Shown: positions 26,535 to 35,704 of the stretch, one piece after another
How positions within the stretch are numbered: position 1 is the stretch's first letter
Layout of the letters: every line of letters begins with the position of its first letter
Source of the DNA: Streptomyces sp. V3I8
Lineage (GTDB): Bacteria > Actinomycetota > Actinomycetes > Streptomycetales > Streptomycetaceae
Assembly (NCBI RefSeq): GCF_030817535.1
Contig: NZ_JAUSZL010000002.1
Location: 6,572,001-6,636,000 of the forward strand
Direction: 5' to 3'
DNA length: 64,000 nt
Program-made: the position numbers and the translations under genes
The notes under the pieces: model-generated
What the model was told of the DNA's origin: nothing
Database searches by the model: none
What the model saw: the letters and a program-made list of their open reading frames with translations, nothing else

Positions 26535-26592
26535 CACCGGGCCACCGCGCTGTGTTGCAAGACCGACACAAAGTGTGCACCGGACTACGGCA

Positions 26593-26615
26593 CTGTCAGT
26601 GGCCCTGCGTAGGGT
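26593..26615 (+). promoter_or_regulatory. PafBC/RecA-NDp-type damage promoter for the terD-like gene
   Basis: CTGTCAGTG (26593-26601), 8-base spacer, TAGGGT (26610-26615). It differs from the consensus only in the first base, and also matches the GGC extension and the TAGGGT form of the -10. The transcript would have a leader of about 55 bases before GTG 26678. Confidence 0.75.
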
Positions 26616-26677
26616 TGCTGGTCAACCGCAGGATTCTGCGGCAACAGGGGACAGTCGGTCCGAGAGGGGAACAGCGC

Positions 26678-27256
26678 GTGACGGTCAACATGACCAAGGG
26701 TCAGGCCATCAGTCTGCAGAAGAACGACGGGGGCACGCTGACCGCGGTGCGCATGGGGCTCGGCTGGCAGGCGGCCCCGCGACGTGGCCTGTTCGGATCC
26801 CGTACGCGCGAGATCGACCTCGACGCGTCCGCCGTGCTGTTCGCGGACAAGCAGCCGGTCGACGTGGTGTTCTTCCGTCACCTCGTCAGCGACGACGGCT
26901 CCGTGCGGCACACCGGTGACAACCTCGTCGGCGGCGTGGGCCAGGGCGGCGACGACGAGGCGATCCTCGTCGACCTCGCGCGCATCCCGGTCCACATCGA
27001 CCAGATCGTCTTCACCGTGAACTCGTTCACGGGCCAGACGTTCCAGGAGGTGCAGGACGCGTTCTGCCGCCTGGTCGACGAGACCAACGGCCAGGAGCTG
27101 GCCCGCTACACCCTGGCCGGCGGCGGACAGTACACCGCGCAGATCATGGCCAAGGTCCACCGTGCGGGCGCCGGCTGGCAGATGACCGCCATCGGTACGC
27201 CGGCCAACGGCCGTACCTTCCAGGACCTGATGCCGGCGATCCTGCCGCACCTGTAG
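26678..27256 (+). CDS. TerD-family protein
   Basis: 192 residues from GTG 26678, seven bases after AGGGGA; ATG 26690 is an alternative. It has the TerD pattern: MTKGQAISLQK, VRMGLGWQ, EIDLDASAVLFAD, GGDDEAILVDLARIPVHIDQ and FCRLVDETNGQELARYTL. TerD domains are Ca2+-binding beta-sandwiches linked to tellurite resistance and general stress. A DNA-damage-type promoter precedes it and a second TerD-like gene follows after 45 bases. Confidence 0.9.
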   Translation: MTVNMTKGQAISLQKNDGGTLTAVRMGLGWQAAPRRGLFGSRTREIDLDASAVLFADKQPVDVVFFRHLVSDDGSVRHTGDNLVGGVGQGGDDEAILVDLARIPVHIDQIVFTVNSFTGQTFQEVQDAFCRLVDETNGQELARYTLAGGGQYTAQIMAKVHRAGAGWQMTAIGTPANGRTFQDLMPAILPHL

Positions 27257-27301
27257 AGAACACGGCGCCCGGCGCACGCACACACAGGGGGAACGAAGGC
27301 G

Positions 27302-29341
27302 ATGACGGCTGAGCTGGTCCGGGGACAGAACCATCCCCTCTCCCAGGCGCGACTCGAGATCCGGGTGTCGGCCGGCAAGCCGGTCGTGGCCGGGGCCACG
27401 CTCAGCGACGAGCAGGGCAAGGTGCGGGGCGTCGAGTGGGTGGCCCATCCGGGCTCGCCCACTCTGCCCGGCATGGAGGTGTCCAAGCAGGCGGCCGCCG
27501 ACCACCGGCTCGCGTGCGACCTGGACGCCCTGCCGGAGACCGTGCACCGGGTCAGTGTGCTGCTCGCCCTGCCCTCCGGAGTGGGCGGTCCGGTCCGGTT
27601 CGGCGCCGTCGCCGCCCCCTTCGTCGCGGTCACCGGCCTCGACGGCTCCGAGGTCGCCAGTTACACGGTCACGGGCCTGGACGCCGAGTCGGCCGTCGTC
27701 GCACTCGAGCTCTACCGCAGACAGGGTGCCTGGAAGGTACGTGCCGTGGGCCAGGGATACGCGGGCGGCCTCGCCGAACTCTTCGCCGACCAGGGCCTGT
27801 CCCAGGCCCACCAGCTCGCGGGCGGCATCAACGAGGCGGTCGCCCAGGGCCTGGCGCGCTCGGTGGCCGCACCGCCGCCGCGCACGGCCGACGGCGACCG
27901 CACACGGCACGCCACGACGCCCGTGCTGGGACAGGACCAGGGCGGAGCCACGTCCCAGGGCACGCCAGGACAGGTGACGCCGCAGCACGGACACCCCGGC
28001 GGTCAGGGAGCCACGACGTCCGGTGCCGGGACCGGGGGAGCACAGTCCGGCTACCCCGCGGCGTCCGCGCCGGCGGACCCGTCGGCCGTCACACAGCCCG
28101 GCGCGCCCGCGGCAGGCGGCCCCGTCAACTACAGCCACCCGGGCCGGCAGGCCGCCGCGCCGCCCACGCCCCCGCCCACCGTGCCTCCCGCCCAGCCCGG
28201 CCGGCCCGCTCAGCCGGTGGCGGGCGACGCGACCGGCTGGTCCATGGAGGAGCGTCTGTACAACCAGGTGTGGGGGATGTTCGAGGACCTGGCCCGCACC
28301 ACCGCCGCGTACCGCAGCGCGGTCGACTTCGCCGAGTCGCGGATGGAGCAGGAACTCGACAAGGTCCTGTCCGACCCGCGCAGCAGGATCGGCGGACAGG
28401 GCGACGCCGCCCGCGAGGCGGCCCGTGCCAAGCACGCCGAACTGGTCGACCGGGCCAGGCAGGTGCTGGACCGCGACCTCGCCCAGCTCATTGCCGAGAG
28501 CGAGGTCGTCGAACCCGCGCTGCCGCCCGCGTTCGCGCGCTGGGACAACCCCGCCTGGCACGGCTACCGGGTGCCGATGGAGATCCCCATGGCCCTGCGC
28601 CTGGGCGACCTGCACCTGCCCGAGAGCGCCGGCCTGAGCATCCCCATGCTGGTGCGGCTGCCACTGGAGCGCGGTCTGTGGATCGACAGCGGCCGCGCCG
28701 CGTCCTTCGAGGGCTCCATCGCCGATTCCGACGACTTGCGCCGCCTCGCCATGGACACGGCCGTGGCCCACGCGGCCCGGCTGCTCGCCGTCTACCCGGC
28801 GGACGAATACACCGTGCACGTCATCGACGCGGCCGGCTCGGCCGCATCGTCCCTCGCGCCGCTCGTGAGCACCGGAGTGCTCGCCGGTCCGCCGGCCGTG
28901 GGCGCCGCGGGGGTGAACGACGTACTGGCCCGGCTGACCCAGCGCGTCGACCTGGTCCAGATGGCCATTCGGGGCGGCGCTGCCGACTCGCTGCCGCCCG
29001 ACCTCGACCCGGCCGAGCAACTGCTCATCGTCAACGACTTCCCGCACGGGTTCGACGACCGTGCCGTGACCCGGCTGCGCTATCTCGCGGACGAGGGCCC
29101 GGCCGTCGGGGTGCACCTCATGCTGGTCGCCGACCGGGAGGACGCCGCCGCGTACGGGCCGCTGCTCGACCCGCTGTGGCGGTCGCTGCTCCGGCTGACC
29201 CCGGTGCCCGACGACCACCTTGCCGACCCGTGGGTCGGACACACGTGGACCTACGACCCCTCGCGCGTTCCGCCCGGCAGTCAGGTGCTCCAGCACGTCC
29301 TCACCCAGGTCGCGGCCGCCCGCCGGTCCTGGAACCGCTGA
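27302..29341 (+). CDS. TerD-like domain fused to a C-terminal FtsK/SpoIIIE-like region
   Basis: 679 residues. Residues 1-185 are a divergent TerD-like domain (MTAELVRGQNHPLSQARLEI, SYTVTGLDAESAVVALELYR). A 110-residue Gly/Pro/Gln-rich linker follows, then a helical segment (SMEERLYNQVWGMFEDLART), a coiled-coil-like stretch and a C-terminal domain (from about 405). The latter recalls FtsK/SpoIIIE ATPases in layout ([42 protein letters not shown]) but has no Walker A. It may be an inactive ATPase-fold partner. It forms an operon with the preceding TerD gene. The FtsK likeness is my inference. Confidence 0.7.
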   Translation: MTAELVRGQNHPLSQARLEIRVSAGKPVVAGATLSDEQGKVRGVEWVAHPGSPTLPGMEVSKQAAADHRLACDLDALPETVHRVSVLLALPSGVGGPVRFGAVAAPFVAVTGLDGSEVASYTVTGLDAESAVVALELYRRQGAWKVRAVGQGYAGGLAELFADQGLSQAHQLAGGINEAVAQGLARSVAAPPPRTADGDRTRHATTPVLGQDQGGATSQGTPGQVTPQHGHPGGQGATTSGAGTGGAQSGYPAASAPADPSAVTQPGAPAAGGPVNYSHPGRQAAAPPTPPPTVPPAQPGRPAQPVAGDATGWSMEERLYNQVWGMFEDLARTTAAYRSAVDFAESRMEQELDKVLSDPRSRIGGQGDAAREAARAKHAELVDRARQVLDRDLAQLIAESEVVEPALPPAFARWDNPAWHGYRVPMEIPMALRLGDLHLPESAGLSIPMLVRLPLERGLWIDSGRAASFEGSIADSDDLRRLAMDTAVAHAARLLAVYPADEYTVHVIDAAGSAASSLAPLVSTGVLAGPPAVGAAGVNDVLARLTQRVDLVQMAIRGGAADSLPPDLDPAEQLLIVNDFPHGFDDRAVTRLRYLADEGPAVGVHLMLVADREDAAAYGPLLDPLWRSLLRLTPVPDDHLADPWVGHTWTYDPSRVPPGSQVLQHVLTQVAAARRSWNR

Positions 29342-29494
29342 GCGCCCTGGGACCACCGGGACCACCGGGCGCCTTGGAGCCCCTGGGCGCCGCCGAAGTC
29401 CGCCGAGCCCTCCCGTGACCACCTCCGCAAACGCTTCCCCAAGAGATGGTCAACTTCCCTGACCAGGCAACTTGGCTTTCCTTTTACCAATCTC

Positions 29495-29717
29495 TTTACC
29501 TTTCCTTGGTGATTGGGTACTGTGGTTGGTGCGGAGGGGAGTACTCCCTACCTACTGCGGCGTACCCGTCAATACGGATCCGGTCGGACGGCCGGATCCC
29601 GGGGCGTCGGCCCGAGTCCACCGGGCGCATCACGCGCCCCGGACGAACCCATCGGGTGGAAGAGACCTCCGGCAGCGACGACGCTGACATTTGCCGTTAC
29701 GTACTGCCGGAGGCGCA
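29495..29717 (+). promoter_or_regulatory. Structured terC leader with ribosome-binding-site-sequestering helix
   Basis: Putative promoter TTTACC (29495-29500) / TACTGT (29519-29524). The leader then folds into GGGAGTACTCCC (29537-29548), GGATCCGG/CCGGATCC (29576-29599), CCGGGGCG/CGCCCCGG (29599-29642) with an inner GCCCG/CGGGC, and CCTCCGGCAG (29666-29675) pairing perfectly with CTGCCGGAGG (29704-29713). The last strand contains the terC Shine-Dalgarno, five bases from the GTG. An actinobacterial 'terC RNA motif' upstream of TerC genes has been described; this is probably a member. Bases 29342-29494 hold an AT-richer stretch with no gene. Confidence 0.65.
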
Positions 29718-30731
29718 GTGGATGTTTCCGTGACCCTTTGGGTCCTCACCATCGTGGGCCTGGCGGCCCTCATCGGGGTCGACTTCTTCATCGGCCGCAA
29801 GCCGCACGACGTATCGATCAAGGAAGCCGGGATCTGGACGGTCGTCTGGATCGTCCTGGCCGCGCTGTTCGGGCTCGGACTGCTCCTCTTCTCCGGAGGC
29901 CAGCCCGCCGGAGAGTTCTTCGCCGGCTTCATCACCGAGAAGTCGCTGAGCGTCGACAACCTCTTCGTCTTCGTCCTGATCATGGCGAAGTTCGCGGTAC
30001 CCACGCAGTACCAGCAGCGCGTGCTGCTCATCGGCGTACTGATAGCCCTGGTCCTGCGCGCGATCTTTATCGCCGCCGGCGCCGCGATCCTCGCGAGCTT
30101 CGCCTGGGTCTTCTACATCTTCGGCGCGTTCCTCATCTACACCGCGTGGAAGCTGATCCAGGAAGCCCGCGCCGACGACGAGGACGAGGAGTTCGAGGAG
30201 AACCGCCTGCTCAAGGCGGTCGAGCGCCGCTTCGGTGTCGCCGACCGCTACCACGGCACCAAGCTGTGGATCCAGCAGAACGGCAAGCGGGTCATGACCC
30301 CGATGCTGGTCGTCATGCTGGCGATCGGCACCACCGACGTGCTCTTCGCGCTGGACTCGATCCCCGCGATCTTCGGTCTGACGCAGGACCCGTACATCGT
30401 CTTCACGGCCAACGCGTTCGCGCTGATGGGCCTGCGGCAGCTGTACTTCCTGATCGGCGGACTCCTCAGGAAGCTGGTCCACCTCAGCTACGGGCTGTCG
30501 GTCATCCTCGGATTCATCGGCGTCAAGCTCGTGCTGCACGCGCTGCACGAGTCCGGCGTCCATGTACCGGAGATATCCATCCCGGTCTCCCTCGGCGTGA
30601 TCTGCGGTGTCCTGGTGATCACCACGATCACCAGCCTGATGGCCTCCAAGAAGCAGGCGGCCGAAGAGGCGGGGAAGACCGCAGACACCCGGAAGGACGA
30701 AGGCTCCGAGAAGGACAGCATCGACGTCTGA
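29718..30731 (+). CDS. TerC-family integral membrane protein
   Basis: 337 residues from GTG 29718. Eight or nine membrane segments. TerC signatures: GVDFFIGRKPHDVSIKEA, the acidic EKSLSVDNLFVFVLI, and DVLFALDSIPAIFGLTQDPY, whose buried acidic residues are thought to bind metal ions. TerC proteins are linked to tellurite resistance and manganese export in several bacteria. Expression is probably controlled by the structured leader. The tail is charged and cytoplasmic. Confidence 0.93.
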   Translation: MDVSVTLWVLTIVGLAALIGVDFFIGRKPHDVSIKEAGIWTVVWIVLAALFGLGLLLFSGGQPAGEFFAGFITEKSLSVDNLFVFVLIMAKFAVPTQYQQRVLLIGVLIALVLRAIFIAAGAAILASFAWVFYIFGAFLIYTAWKLIQEARADDEDEEFEENRLLKAVERRFGVADRYHGTKLWIQQNGKRVMTPMLVVMLAIGTTDVLFALDSIPAIFGLTQDPYIVFTANAFALMGLRQLYFLIGGLLRKLVHLSYGLSVILGFIGVKLVLHALHESGVHVPEISIPVSLGVICGVLVITTITSLMASKKQAAEEAGKTADTRKDEGSEKDSIDV

Positions 30732-30751
30732 CCGCGTCGGACGCGGGAACG

Positions 30752-30794
30752 ACCGGGAGCGGCGCTCGGCCCATGGCCGGCCGCCGCTCCCGGT
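30752..30794 (+). terminator. Terminator after terC
   Basis: A 13-bp perfect outer stem ACCGGGAGCGGCG (30752-30764) / CGCCGCTCCCGGT (30782-30794), with a GGCC/GGCC pair inside. Confidence 0.75.
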
Positions 30795-30876
30795 ACCGGG
30801 CGGCGGCGCTGTACACGCGGCCACCGTGCTGCCCCGCCGGAGTGCGGAGCCCGCTCACGGCTGCGACGATCGCTGC

Positions 30877-31977
30877 ATGATCGTTCGGCTTCGGACACTC
30901 GTGACGCAGTGGACGGCCGTCGTGCCCGTGATCGCGATCGTCCTGCTGGCCCTCACCTGGGGCCGTGAGCTGCCCGGCGTGGTCGTGGTCCTGGTGACGC
31001 TGGTCCTGGCCGGCGCCGTGCTGGCCGCGGTCCACCACGCGGAAGTGGTCGCCCACCGGGTCGGTGAGCCATTCGGCTCGCTGGTGCTCGCCGTCGCCGT
31101 CACGATCATCGAGGTGGCGCTGATCGTCACCCTCATGGCGGACGGTGGGGACAAGGGCGCAACCCTGGCCCGCGACACCGTCTTCGCGGCCGTGATGATC
31201 ACCTGCAACGGCATCGTGGGACTGAGTCTGCTCGTCGCCTCCCTGCGGCACGGGCTGGCCGTCTTCAACGCCGAAGGCACCGGCGCGGCCCTCGCGACCG
31301 TGGCGACACTGGCGACGCTCAGCCTGGTGCTGCCGACCTTCACCACCAGCAAGCCGGGGCCCGAGTTCTCCACGACCCAGCTCACCTTCGCCGCCCTGTC
31401 CTCACTCGTCCTGTACGGCATGTTCGTGGCGACCCAGACCGTGCGGCACCGCGACTACTTCCTGCCGGTCACCCGGCAGGGCGCCGTGATCGACGCGGAC
31501 GAGCACGCCGACATCCCCTCCTCCGGGACCACGGCGATCAGCCTGGGACTCCTCGGCCTGGCCCTCGTGGGCGTGGTCGGACTCGCCAAGGGCGTGTCGC
31601 CGACCATCGAGTCCGGAGTGGAGGCGGCCGGGATGCCGCACGCCGTGGTCGGTGTGGTCATCGCCCTGCTCGTCCTCCTCCCCGAGACGATCGCGGCCCT
31701 GCGCTCCGCCCGCCGCGACCGCGTGCAGACCAGTCTCAACCTGGCCCTGGGCTCGGCGATGGCGAGCATCGGGCTGACCATCCCGGCCGTGGCCGTCGCG
31801 TCCATCTGGCTCTCCGGCCCGCTCGTCCTCGGTCTGGGCTCCACCCACATGGTGCTGCTCGCCCTGACCGTGGTGGTCAGCTCCCTGACGGTGGTCCCCG
31901 GCCGGGCCACGCCCCTGCAGGGTGGCGTCCATCTGGTGCTGTTCGCGGCGTACCTGGAGCTGGCGATCAATCCGTGA
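30877..31977 (+). CDS. Ca2+/H+ (ChaA-type) antiporter
   Basis: 366 residues from ATG 30877, about 11 membrane segments. The two pseudo-symmetric CaCA repeats are visible: GEPFGSLVLAVAVTIIEVAL (first) and VGVVIALLVLLPETIAALRS followed by SLNLALGSAMASIGLTIPAV (second), with the conserved acidic residues in the helices. It probably extrudes Ca2+ or Na+/K+ in exchange for protons. The neighbourhood (two TerD, TerC) is calcium/metal related. Confidence 0.9.
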   Translation: MIVRLRTLVTQWTAVVPVIAIVLLALTWGRELPGVVVVLVTLVLAGAVLAAVHHAEVVAHRVGEPFGSLVLAVAVTIIEVALIVTLMADGGDKGATLARDTVFAAVMITCNGIVGLSLLVASLRHGLAVFNAEGTGAALATVATLATLSLVLPTFTTSKPGPEFSTTQLTFAALSSLVLYGMFVATQTVRHRDYFLPVTRQGAVIDADEHADIPSSGTTAISLGLLGLALVGVVGLAKGVSPTIESGVEAAGMPHAVVGVVIALLVLLPETIAALRSARRDRVQTSLNLALGSAMASIGLTIPAVAVASIWLSGPLVLGLGSTHMVLLALTVVVSSLTVVPGRATPLQGGVHLVLFAAYLELAINP

Positions 31978-32049
31978 CCCGCCCGGAACCGCGAGCCGTG
32001 GACCGTGGACCGTCGGCAGGGTGCCGTCAGCCGCGCGGTACCGTCCCGT

Positions 32050-33354
32050 TCAGCTGGTGGCGGGCTCCGCCACCGCCACCTCCACGTGCCGTGTCTCCGG
32101 CAGCAGCGCGAAGCATCCGAGGCTGAGCAGTGCGATGCCGGTCAGGTAGGCGGCCACGCCCCAGGGCACCCGCCCGCTCCGGTCGGCGATCCCCGTCGCC
32201 ACGATCGGGGTGAGCGCTCCCCCGAGGACCCCGCCCAGGTTGTAGCCCACCGCCGCACCCGTGCAGCGCACCCGCGGCTCGTACAGCTCCGGCAGATACG
32301 CGGCGATCACGCCGAACATCGTCACGAACGCGATCAGCGCCACCAGGAACCCGAGGAACATCAGCAGGGGCTCGCCCGTCGACAGCAGCGCGATCATCGG
32401 GAACATCCACACCGCGGCGGCCGCGCAGCCGGCCAGGCACAGAGGCCGCCGCCCGTAACGGTCGCTCAGGACGGCCGCCAGCGGAGTGAGGGCTCCCTTC
32501 ACCACGACGGCCGCCATGATGCAGGCCAGCATGACGGTACGGCTCACCCCGAGCCGTTCGGTGGCGTAGGCGAGGGACCAGGTCGTCACGGCGTAGAAGA
32601 GCGCGTACCCGACCGCGAGCGCCCCGGCCGTCAGCAGTACGAGCCGCCAGTGGTCGCGGACCACTTCGGCGAGCGGCACACGCGCGTGCTCCCGCAGTTC
32701 GAGGAACCGCGGACTCTCGGCGAGGGACGAGCGCAGCCACAGCCCGGCCGCGGCGAGCACGCCCGCCGCCCAGAACGGCACCCGCCAGCCCCAGGACGCG
32801 AACTGCGCGTCGGAGAGCGTCGCCGACAGGGCGAGCATCACGCCGTTGGCGAGGAGGAATCCCAGTGCCGGTCCGATCTGCGGGAAGCTCGACCACAGTC
32901 CGCGACGGCCGGCGGGCGCGTGCTCCGCGGTCAGCAGCACCGCCCCGCCCCACTCCCCGCCGAGCCCGAGCCCCTGCAGGAAACGCAGCACGAGGAGCAG
33001 CGCGGGAGCGGCCGTACCGATGGAGGCGTACGTCGGTACGCAGCCGACCGCGACGGTTGCCGCACCGGTCAGCATCAGGGAGGCGACGAGGACGGGCCGC
33101 CGTCCGTGCCGGTCCCCGATGTGTCCGAACAGGACCGACCCCAGGGGCCGCGCCACGAACCCGACCGCGAAGGTCCCGAAGGCCGCCAGCGTCCCCGCCA
33201 CCGGCGAGAAGGTCGGGAAGAACAGGGGGCCCAGGACGAGCGCGGCGGCCGTCCCGTAGACGAAGAAGTCGTAGAACTCGATGGCCGTCCCGGCGAGCGC
33301 GGCGGCGGCGAGCCGCAGCATGGACGGGGACTTTACGGAGCGTGCGCGATGCAT
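32050..33354 (-). CDS. MHS-family MFS metabolite:H+ symporter
   Basis: 434 residues, twelve membrane segments. MHS-subfamily features: GTAIEFYDFFVYGTAAALVL, ARPLGSVLFGHIGDRHGRRP (motif A) and RFLQGLGLGGEWGGAVLLTA. Relatives take up citrate, ketoglutarate, proline/betaine or shikimate. The neighbouring divergent gene is aroQ, so shikimate/quinate-type compounds are one possibility only. Confidence 0.9.
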   Translation of the reverse strand: MHRARSVKSPSMLRLAAAALAGTAIEFYDFFVYGTAAALVLGPLFFPTFSPVAGTLAAFGTFAVGFVARPLGSVLFGHIGDRHGRRPVLVASLMLTGAATVAVGCVPTYASIGTAAPALLLVLRFLQGLGLGGEWGGAVLLTAEHAPAGRRGLWSSFPQIGPALGFLLANGVMLALSATLSDAQFASWGWRVPFWAAGVLAAAGLWLRSSLAESPRFLELREHARVPLAEVVRDHWRLVLLTAGALAVGYALFYAVTTWSLAYATERLGVSRTVMLACIMAAVVVKGALTPLAAVLSDRYGRRPLCLAGCAAAAVWMFPMIALLSTGEPLLMFLGFLVALIAFVTMFGVIAAYLPELYEPRVRCTGAAVGYNLGGVLGGALTPIVATGIADRSGRVPWGVAAYLTGIALLSLGCFALLPETRHVEVAVAEPATS

Positions 33355-33513
33355 ACCGCCTCAACCACACATGGTCACCAGGGGTTACGGGGCGCGCGGG
33401 AGTCCGGGAGACGTCCGGTCCTGGCGGGCCGCCCCGGTGCACGCGCACCGTGATAGACCGGGTCCCAGCAGCGGTCCTGGACGGGCCGAGCCACTCATCG
33501 GACCGGAGGAACC

Positions 33514-33987
33514 GTGCCCCGCACCCTCGCCAGCGCCCCCGTCATGATCCTCAACGGGCCCAACCTGAACCTCCTGGGCCAGCGGCAGCCGGAGATCTAC
33601 GGCTCCGACACGCTCGCCGACGTCGAGGCGCTGTGCGCCGAGGCGGCGGCCGCGCACGGCGGGACGGTCGACTTCCGGCAGTCCAACCACGAGGGCGAGC
33701 TGGTCGACTGGATCCACGAGGCCCGCCTCGACCACTGCGGCATCGTGATCAACCCGGGCGCCTACTCGCACACCTCGGTGGCGATCCTGGACGCGCTCAA
33801 CACCTGCGACGGACTGCCCGTGCTGGAGGTCCACATCTCCAACATCCACCAGCGGGAGGAGTTCCGGCACCACTCGTACGTCTCCCTGCGCGCCGACGGC
33901 GTCATCGCGGGCTGCGGCGTGCAGGGGTACGTGTTCGGGGTGGAGCGGGTCGCGGCGCTGGCGGGGACGGGGCGGGCGCAGGCCTGA
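33514..33987 (+). CDS. aroQ: Type II 3-dehydroquinate dehydratase
   Basis: 157 residues, the normal length. Active-site features: [20 protein letters not shown] (Asn, Arg and catalytic Tyr), [27 protein letters not shown] and [18 protein letters not shown] (catalytic His). It dehydrates 3-dehydroquinate to 3-dehydroshikimate, in either aromatic amino acid biosynthesis or quinate breakdown, as a dodecamer in the cytosol. Confidence 0.95.
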   Translation: MPRTLASAPVMILNGPNLNLLGQRQPEIYGSDTLADVEALCAEAAAAHGGTVDFRQSNHEGELVDWIHEARLDHCGIVINPGAYSHTSVAILDALNTCDGLPVLEVHISNIHQREEFRHHSYVSLRADGVIAGCGVQGYVFGVERVAALAGTGRAQA

Positions 33988-34058
33988 GCGCCGCGGGCGA
34001 GCGGTGGCGAGGGGCGGGGCGGTGTCAGTGGCGGGTGCCACCATCGACGCATGACCGT

Positions 34059-34835
34059 TCAGAGCCGTCCCGCCTCCACGACCCGCCGCAGGAAGCGCCG
34101 CGTGCGCTCCTCCCGCGGCTCGCCGAACACCTCCTCGGCGGTGCCGCGCTCCAGCACCACCCCGCCGTCGAGGAAGCAGACCTGGTCCGCGACATCGCGG
34201 GCGAACCCCATCTCGTGCGTGGCCAGCACCATGGTCATGCCGTCGTCCTTCAAGTCCCGCACGACGTTGAGGACTTCCCCCACGAGTTCCGGGTCGAGCG
34301 CGGCGGTGACCTCGTCGAGAAGCAGCAGCCGGGGGCGTACGGCCAGGGCGCGGACGATCGCGGCCCGCTGCTGCTGGCCACCGCTCAGCCGGTCGGGATA
34401 CTCGTCGGCCTTGGCGCCGAGCCCGAGCCGGTCGAGCAGCTCACGGGCGTGCGCCCGTGCCTCCGCGCGGTCCACGCCGTGCACACGCCGCGGGGCCAGC
34501 GTGACGTTCTCCAGGACGGTCATGTGGGGGAAGAGGTTGTACGCCTGGAAGACCACGCCGATGCGGCGGCGCACCGCGTCCTGGTCGGTCCGGGGGTCGG
34601 TGATCTCCTCGCCGTCCAGCCAGATGGCGCCGTCGTCGATCTCCTCCAGGAGGTTCGCGCAGCGCAGCAGCGTCGACTTGCCGGAGCCCGACGCCCCGAT
34701 CAGCGCCGTCACCGTGTGCGGAGCGACCTCCAGATCGACGTCGCGCAGGACGAGCGAACTGCCGAAGGTCTTGCGGACGGCCTCCATGCGCAGCACGGGC
34801 CCCGCGGTGGAGTCCGTGCCCGTGGCCCCGCTCAT
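34059..34835 (-). CDS. Polar amino acid ABC transporter ATP-binding protein
   Basis: 258 residues from ATG 34835, overlapping the permease stop. Walker A GASGSGKST, Q loop VFQAYNLFPHMTV, signature LSGGQQQRAAI, Walker B LLLLDEVTAALDP and switch His in ATHEMGFARD. The sequence is of the GlnQ/HisP class. It is the last gene of the substrate-binding protein - permease - ATPase operon (transcribed leftwards). Confidence 0.93.
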   Translation of the reverse strand: MSGATGTDSTAGPVLRMEAVRKTFGSSLVLRDVDLEVAPHTVTALIGASGSGKSTLLRCANLLEEIDDGAIWLDGEEITDPRTDQDAVRRRIGVVFQAYNLFPHMTVLENVTLAPRRVHGVDRAEARAHARELLDRLGLGAKADEYPDRLSGGQQQRAAIVRALAVRPRLLLLDEVTAALDPELVGEVLNVVRDLKDDGMTMVLATHEMGFARDVADQVCFLDGGVVLERGTAEEVFGEPREERTRRFLRRVVEAGRL

Positions 34836-35704
34836 ATGACCCCTCCTTGTGCCTGACGGCGGTCCATCCGCGCCGTGACCCAGTCCGTGAACCGGGTCAT
34901 CGGAATGGTCAGCGCGACGAAGACCAGTCCCGCGACGATGTACGGCGTGTAGTTGAGACTGCGGCCCACGACGATGTCCGCGGCGCGTACGGCGTCGACC
35001 GCGCCGCCGATCGAGACGAGCCCGGTGTCCTTCTGCAGGGACACCAGATCGTTGAGGAGCGGCGGCACCTGCCGGCGTACGGCCTGCGGGAGGACCACGT
35101 ACCGCAGCGCCTGACGGTTGCTCAGCCCGAGCGAGCGCGCCGCGGCCCGCTGGGAGGGATGGACCGACTCGATGCCGGCGCGGAACACCTCGGCGACGTA
35201 CGCCGAGTACGTCAGCGTGAGTGCCGTGCCGCCCAGCAGCACCGGATCGACCGTGATGCCCTGCAGCCGCAGCGCCGGCACGCCCAGCACCACGATCATG
35301 AGGTTGATGATCAGCGGGAGGCCGCGGAAGAAGTCGGTGTAGGCGGCGGCCAGTGCCCGCAGGGGGAAGAACACCGGGCCGCGCAGGGTGCGGGCGACGG
35401 CGATCAGCATGCCGAGGACGAGGACCGCCACGCCGCACACCAGCAGCAGCCGGACGTTGAGCCACAGGCCTTCGAGGACCTTGGGCAACGCCTCGCGCGC
35501 GTACCGCGCGTCGAAGAACGTCTCCTTGGTGCGCGGCCAGCCGGGCGCGCCGACGACGACGAGGTAGAGGACGACGGCGGTCACCAGGGTGGAGAGCGCG
35601 GCGATCGCCGTCGCGCGCCGGGCACGGGAGCGCTTGTGGCGCTCCCGCTCGATCCGCCGCCGCGACGGGACGTACGTGTCGGGCGCCTCCTTCCCGACCG
35701 TCAC
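34832..35704 (-). CDS. Polar amino acid ABC transporter permease
   Basis: 290 residues from GTG 35704, GTGA-overlapping the binding-protein stop. A basic N-terminus precedes five or six membrane segments. The EAA loop for contact with the ATPase is seen in RAAARSLGLSNRQALRYVVL and PQAVRRQVPPLLNDLVSLQK. AAYTDFFRGLPLIINLMIVV is typical of the His/Glu/Gln/Arg permease family. Confidence 0.92.
   Translation of the reverse strand: MTVGKEAPDTYVPSRRRIERERHKRSRARRATAIAALSTLVTAVVLYLVVVGAPGWPRTKETFFDARYAREALPKVLEGLWLNVRLLLVCGVAVLVLGMLIAVARTLRGPVFFPLRALAAAYTDFFRGLPLIINLMIVVLGVPALRLQGITVDPVLLGGTALTLTYSAYVAEVFRAGIESVHPSQRAAARSLGLSNRQALRYVVLPQAVRRQVPPLLNDLVSLQKDTGLVSIGGAVDAVRAADIVVGRSLNYTPYIVAGLVFVALTIPMTRFTDWVTARMDRRQAQGGVI

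Noticed and set aside
29531..29717. yybP-ykoY manganese riboswitch upstream of terC
   Set aside because: I do not see that class's conserved internal-loop sequences; the stem arrangement differs, so the separate actinobacterial terC motif is preferred.
34023..34043. GTGTCAGTG-N8-CACCAT, resembling the damage promoter
   Set aside because: The -10 half lacks the initial T and the motif lies in a gap between convergent genes with no start codon of a real gene downstream on that strand.
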